DNA from: Isoetes taiwanensis
Lineage: Eukaryota > Streptophyta > Lycopodiopsida > Isoetales > Isoetaceae
Direction of reading: 5' to 3'
NCBI GenBank assembly: GCA_021234155.1
Contig: JAJEKV010000066.1
Location: 989,832-1,053,831 of the forward strand
Length of the DNA: 64,000 nt
In this document: positions 59,114 through 64,000 of the stretch, one piece after another
Layout: each line of letters opens with the position of its first letter
How positions within the stretch are numbered: position 1 is the first letter of the stretch
Notes under the pieces: generated by a model
What the model was told of the DNA's origin: nothing
Database searches by the model: none
The model's input: only the letters and a program-made list of their open reading frames with translations
Program-made: the position numbers and the translations under genes

Positions 59114-60599
59114 TGTGGCGTTCCGGTCGATATCACGGTCTCAAAACGATACCGTCTTTGCCGAATCGCGTGTACCGCCGTCCAACGACGCGGTAATGCG
59201 CCCGGCGATGTACCAAGCAAAGGTCGCCCTTAGGGGCAACTTGCAATGAGCGCAGCAATTAGCGGCGCACTTTTAGACCTTTAACCCATTAAAGGTAGAC
59301 CAAGGGTCATGGAAACCCTAAACCTAACCGATATAGCCTACATAAGGCACCAAACCCTAACTTTCCCTTTTCGCCCCACAGACCTTCGAGCTCCGATTCG
59401 GGGAGGAGTCAATTCCAACTCCCACGATGTCCGAAATGCGCCCCGACTTGTCGGATCGTCCTCCCACCGCATTTCGGGGCGAACAGAGACATGGACACCT
59501 TTGGATCGAGAGGAGTGAACCAAGGATCGTATTTAGTCGATTGAATAGCCTAAACCTTATTCCGGCCTTGAACCAAGTAGGTTTAGCCTATTAAATCACC
59601 CTAGTAGCCAAAGCGGATCCCGAGATTGACTCTAACTAAAGAACCTAACTCTATGTATGATATAGATTAGTTCTTATTCTTTAGTTCTATGATGTGATGA
59701 TGGGCCGGATGAATTACGTGAACTCAATGTATTGGGAAGGGGTAGAGACTTGAAGCTTAGTAGATGATGCTCCTAGATAGTCCCTCTTAGTGCATTACTA
59801 GAATTCTACTGTGTACAAGAACCCCACACGGTTGTGGGTGAAGGGCTAGGCGGCTTAGAATGAGGTTCGTGTTCGACCCTTGACCCATCCCTCACGGGTG
59901 TGTAAGGCCTACCAGGGGATCGGAGTGACTATGTCTAATGGTTTGCCGAGTGTGGGTAAGGCATGGGCTCGACACCGTGGGGTGGAGTTCACCTTCCGGT
60001 GGGTTAAGTCGAATAAGGCGTTGGCCCTCTAGTCACCTTGGTGCGGCATGTAGATCTGCGGAGGGAGGGATCCCTACCGCCCCATCGGGACCGGGGAGAT
60101 GTAACCGAGGAATAGCCCTTTGGCTATGCACCCGGGCTGCTATGGGAGTCCCAACACTTTTCAACCTACTACGCAAAGTGTGCATGGGGAGGGGCGGATG
60201 GAGTGGACAACCCTAAGCCATGTTCTTATGCCACCCAATCCATTGTCATGATTCATGCCGAACTCGAACTCGAGACCCAAGCTTGTGGGTCATCCCCACG
60301 GAGTGCGAGACTTGGGTAGGAACTCCATGTATTGTGCTGATCTTTGTCTATGCGGATGTTGATGTGCCACCCGCGAGGTGGATATATGATGATATATTCC
60401 GACGTATATGTTTACGCTTCCAGACTAGGTAGGCTACGAGGAAAAGCGGGGTAAAATGACCCCTTCACTCTTCCCACCGTGGACTCTCTAGACGGTCCAC
60501 GGTATTGATATGTGGAGGGCCCCAGTCGATATGGAGCTGGAAGCGGGGATGAACTCTTTTGTATACGGTGCGGGCATCGTATACGAGTAGGGGACGTCA
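59114..60599 (+). mobile_element. LTR-D (3' LTR of the main element)
   Basis: It starts TGTGGCGTTCCGG and ends GAGTAGGGGACGTCA, followed by CAAAA and LINE-C sequence. It aligns with LTR-B and LTR-C along its whole length, with many one- to six-base differences concentrated in GC-rich spots. Confidence 0.88.
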
Positions 60600-63483
60600 C
60601 AAAAACAAGCTTGTGTTCATGGTGGCAGCACACGGCTCAATTTTCTGAAGCAAAGGATGGATCATGTTCCAAGCCATAATTAGATTCCTCATGAGAGGTG
60701 AGGTATTTGGAGCAGGGTGAAGATCAACAAATGATGAGTCAGTTAGGGAACTTTTAATGCTTGGATGTCCTGTAGGATAGGAGGCATTTAGCCAATGAGC
60801 TATGAATTGGGAGGCAGGAGAGCAATTTCCCAGAATTGTTCTCCAAATATATTTTCCTGCAAGGGAACATGCCTGCATATAGAGATTTTTGCATCCTAGA
60901 CCCCCAAACTTTTTTGGCCTAGTAATTGACTTCCAGTTGACCAGATGACTTCCATTCCAAATGAAGTTCCTAATAGTTTTCTCCAACTCAGAATAAATAG
61001 ATTTAGGGGCCACTAGAGCAGAGGAGAAATATACATGGGAAGATGCAAGCACAGAGTTTGCAATGATTGTTCTCCCAGCAAAGGAAAGACAATTTCTATA
61101 GTTATTTAACTTTCTCTTTATTCTTTGCAAAATAGGATCCCAAAGGCCTCTCAGATTTGGATTTAGAGAGAGGGGCATACCCAACAGATTTGAAGCTTGA
61201 TTACAACCTAGGACTGAGATGCCACAGATTGAAGAAAACATCTCCAATGATTTTGCTTTTGTCAAGGTTTAAGTGAACTCCTGAGGCAGCAGAGAAATCT
61301 GTGATGAGATCCAAGAAACTTGTGACATTTGCGGGATTGGAATCAAGGAAGGCAAACGTGTCATCAGCATATTGAGATATTGTGAGAATATCTAAGTTAT
61401 TTGGAAGCTTGAGTCCAATTAGAGATCCAGAATTCTGCATACTAACTACACATCTTGTGAGCATCTCAGCAACAATAAGGAATAGATAAGGAGCTAAAGG
61501 GCAACCTTGCCTGACTCCTTTTGCCAGAGGGAAGAATTTTGTGGGAGATCCATTTATGAGAACAGCAGAATTTGACATGGAATTCAAACCTTGAATAAGA
61601 GAGATTAGCTTTTGCTGGAAGCCCATTTTTCTTAAAGCAATCTCAATGAAATTCCAATCAACAGTGTCAAAAGCTCTTTTGAAGTCCAGTTTTAGAAGGA
61701 TACAAGATTGATTAGAGATCCTATTCCAATGAAGACCTTCCATTGCACTAATATAATTATCTAGAATAAACCTGTTGGGCAGAAAAGCAGATTGATTGCC
61801 ACTGATATTCTTCTGAAGGTAGCCTTGAATTCTATTGGCAATTAACTTAGCACAGAGCTTATAAGAAGTGTTGGTAAGAGATATAGGTCTCCATTCAGCA
61901 AAGGAATTAGGATTTTCCACTTTAGGCACCAAGGTAATAAATCCTGCAGAGATAGATGAATGCAAATGATTTGAGGCCCAAAAACCATGCACAAGATTAC
62001 TAATGTCCAGTTTCATAATATCCCATAATTGTATGAAGAATTCTGGAGGAAATCCATCAGGGTCAGGAGATTTGTTTTTAGAAAAACTTTGTAGGGTTTT
62101 AAGAATCTCCTCTTCAGTAGGGGTTGAAGTTAAGGCTACATTCATGTGATCAATGGAGTTTGGCACGACTGTATTTAAAGTTGCCAAGAATCTGTCTTTG
62201 GCCAAAATCTCATTTGCAGTGAGATCAGTCTTCTTGAAAAGGGTAGAGTAATTATCATGGAAGAAATTTTTAATTTCAGAGGTCGAGGTCAGAGTGGAGC
62301 CAGATGCATTGTTCACTTGAGTAATAGAATTTTTTAAAAGCCTGTTTTTAGCCACTCTAAAAAAGAACTTTGAGCTGCCATGATCTAGCTCACTGTTGTA
62401 TTTAATCTTGCATTTAATGGCAGAAAATTTGGCTTCCCTCTCTTCTATATTTTTTAAATGCCTTTCAAGAAGTTCTTCCCCTACATGAAGATTGCAATTT
62501 AGAGGGTCAATCTGGAGGAGGGATCTTATCTCTTTCATTTTATTCATTAGATTTTCTTTCTCCTGGATTTTGGCCATATGCTTACTTTTAGCCCATTTCT
62601 TGATCCAATCCTTAGATTTTTTTATCTTGTAATAGAATTGCTTCATAGAATGATTTGGAAGCACAAGATCAATAGATTGATAGAACTGAGAGAACTCTTG
62701 TTGGAAAGAGCTATTCTGCAGCAGAGAGCAGTTTAGCTTGAATGGAATATTACCTTCCCTTGGGGGGTTTAGAAGATGCTTGGTATTGAGAAATTGAGGC
62801 TGGTGATCCGAGATGGATGTGCCTTCATCACTTGTGACAAAACAATTATCCCAGAAATCTGAGATTGGATTGGAGATGTAAAATCTATCCAATGCACAAT
62901 AAACTCTATCTTGATCTTTCTGCTTATTGGACCATGTGAAGGAAGCAGTGGAAGATGGGATATGAATTAGGGAAGAGTCAGCCATAAAATTATCCCAATT
63001 CTTTCTTTCAGTCAAGGACATGTTTATCTTGTTCCCCAATTTTAAATCCCAGCTAGGAGTGTTGTTAAAATCCCCCAAGATCCAATCAATCGAGGCATTA
63101 TTGGAGATCCAAGAGTTAAGATCAGGCCAGAGATTTTCCCTCTCTTTGGGACAAGTGGAAGCGTAAATATTAATAACCCCAAAAGTGGAGTTATTAAAAG
63201 AGAAAGTTACAGCTTGCCACATTTTAGAAATGCTATTGCAGAAAGAGAGATGGTTGAGATTTTTCCAAATAATACACATACCTCCTTTAGTACCATTTGC
63301 TTCCATCCAAATGGAAGAAGCCCCAGGATAGATCCAGTCACCCAAACTAGATGCCTCAAACTTAGGGAGCTTCAGCTCTTGTAACAATATAATATCAGCA
63401 TTATATTGTCTAAGTTGAGCAATGGCCCTCCTTCTCTTAAGGGGACCCTTAATTCCTCTCAGATTCCAGCTAATTATCCTCAT
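60600..63483 (-). pseudogene. LINE-C ORF2, endonuclease and reverse transcriptase part
   Basis: ATG at 63483 starts MRIISWNLRGIKGP. In order come the endonuclease (LGDFNNTPSWDL, one residue shorter than in the relatives; SDHQPQF), the reverse transcriptase (KNKSPDPDGFPPEFF, GVRQGCPLAPYLF, YADD at 61371-61360) and the thumb region (NLLGMPLSLNP, GRTIIANSV, GGLGCKN). One frameshift near 61240 separates the two open frames. The reading frame stops only because LTR-D begins at 60599. The C-terminus continues at 45.4 kb. The catalytic motif is intact. Confidence 0.9.
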
Positions 63484-63530
63484 AATAAGAAAAATTTACA
63501 CTCAGATTCAGAGAAAAGAGCAGGAAACTT

Positions 63531-64000
63531 TCACTGCTTCTTTTTAGACTTTCTAGAGCCATGTTTAAGTTTCTTACTTCTTGTATTATTTGCAGGAGTA
63601 TTAGAATCCTTCAAAATAGACAATGGTTTAGGTGGAGGCTTAGCTTTCAGATAAGTGTCTCTTAATAACTCATCATCCCCCCCATTTTGTATTATCTAGA
63701 TTCTCCTTATTAAGTGTGTCAATTTCATCCTCACTGTCAGAAATCCCTCCTGGAATGAACTCGAACATGCTGTTTATAGAATTATCAAACAAACATTTCT
63801 TAGAACTATATTGGAAGGGAACTTGCCTGGAAAGTTGAGTATCCTTTTCCATGTCTTGTGTGCTGGAGATGATCTCGGGGCTGAGACTTTGAGGATCTGC
63901 TTTGTGAAGTTGAGACATTTGTCTGTCGGGTGTATCTAATACCACTTCCTTCTCTGTTAAAATTTTTCCAGTATGATCTGTAGCTGCCTGAACTTGATCT
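63531..64000 (-). pseudogene. LINE-C ORF1, C-terminal part, running off the window
   Basis: The frame enters from the right edge and reads FEFIPGGISDSEDEIDTLNK, matching the acidic segment of LINE-A ORF1. A seven-base C-run near 63677-63683 shifts the frame, which then continues as DDELLRDTYL, SNTPANNTRSKK and KSKKKQ to a TGA at 63531. Beyond that stop the same frame runs on to a TGA overlapping the ORF2 ATG, the same ATGA junction as in LINE-A. No known domain is visible. Confidence 0.6.

Larger units (their letters stand above)
47326..60599 (+). mobile_element. LTR retrotransposon without recognisable gag/pol (LARD-like), ~13.3 kb
   Basis: The unit consists of LTR-C (47326-48829), a primer binding site, a ~10.3-kb interior, a polypurine tract (59101-59113) and LTR-D (59114-60599). 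LTR ends are TGTGACG or TGTGGCG and CGTCACA, typical of plant Ty3/Gypsy-related elements. I found no reverse transcriptase, integrase, protease or zinc-knuckle motif in any frame. Large LTRs with a long non-coding interior define LARDs, which are mobilised by enzymes of other elements. A pol gene decayed beyond recognition cannot be excluded. It lies within LINE-C. Confidence 0.8.
41880..64000 (-). mobile_element. LINE-C, interrupted by LTR elements; runs off the right edge
   Basis: On the minus strand the element runs from ORF1 (right edge to 63531) through ORF2 (63483-60605, resuming 45401-44463) and ORF3 (44476-44421, resuming 42723-42326) to a 3' untranslated region and a poly(A) that appears as a T-run at 41880-41889. 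The protein joins cleanly across the 45.4-60.6 kb insertion: NTSLF before it and WSPVFSDHNSKV after it, as in LINE-A (NTNIFWNPNF). Without the insertions it would be about 5.2 kb in the window. The few lesions suggest it is young. Confidence 0.88.

Overview
The window is nuclear DNA of a land plant. It carries intron-containing tonoplast-type aquaporin genes, fragments of a plant Enhancer-of-zeste (CLF/SWN-like) methyltransferase gene, PIF/Harbinger transposase relics, plant LINEs with a C-terminal zf-RVT domain, and an LTR element with an initiator-Met-type primer binding site. Nothing bacterial, viral or organellar is evident. No species can be named from the sequence.

Layout. 1-5.6 kb: GC-rich repeat DNA; its first ~790 bases are one copy of an unidentified family (called Rep-A here) seen twice more in the window. 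6.4-11.0 kb: two tandem aquaporin genes on the minus strand, the left one intact with an NPV second motif, the right one broken in exon 2. 11.86-15.07 kb: about seven tandem copies of a ~450-bp unit, each with a tRNA-like pol III promoter on the minus strand. 17.2-21.4 kb: a frameshifted PIF/Harbinger transposase, then a trihelix (Myb/SANT-like) DNA-binding protein gene with an in-frame stop. 21.4-26.9 kb: a nearly full-length LINE (LINE-A) with ORF1, ORF2 and an extra small ORF3. 29.8-31.0 kb: a second PIF/Harbinger pseudogene. 33.2-33.7 kb: a PDZ-like gene fragment. 35.7-40.5 kb: a decayed E(z)/CLF-like gene with hinge/SANT, CXC and SET exons and a Rep-A copy in its last intron.

40.9-64.0 kb is a nest of transposons. 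LINE-B (plus strand, 5' end only) is interrupted by LINE-C (minus strand, from 41.88 kb to beyond the right edge). LINE-C is split by a 15.2-kb LTR-element complex at 45.4-60.6 kb with matching CAAAA flanks, and by a solo LTR at 42.7-44.4 kb. The main LTR element (47.3-60.6 kb) has ~1.5-kb LTRs, a primer binding site, a polypurine tract and a ~10.3-kb interior with no recognisable gag or pol, as in large retrotransposon derivatives (LARDs). That interior holds a perfect 93-bp inverted repeat.

The most novel signal is ORF3 of the LINE family. It is a ~139-residue reading frame that overlaps the end of ORF2 in the same way in two diverged copies. With an ATGA overlap between ORF1 and ORF2, it suggests a three-ORF LINE using coupled translation. 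The only host gene that looks intact is the left aquaporin. Several frameshifts lie in homopolymers, and the repeat copies disagree at GC-rich spots, so some breaks may be consensus errors.
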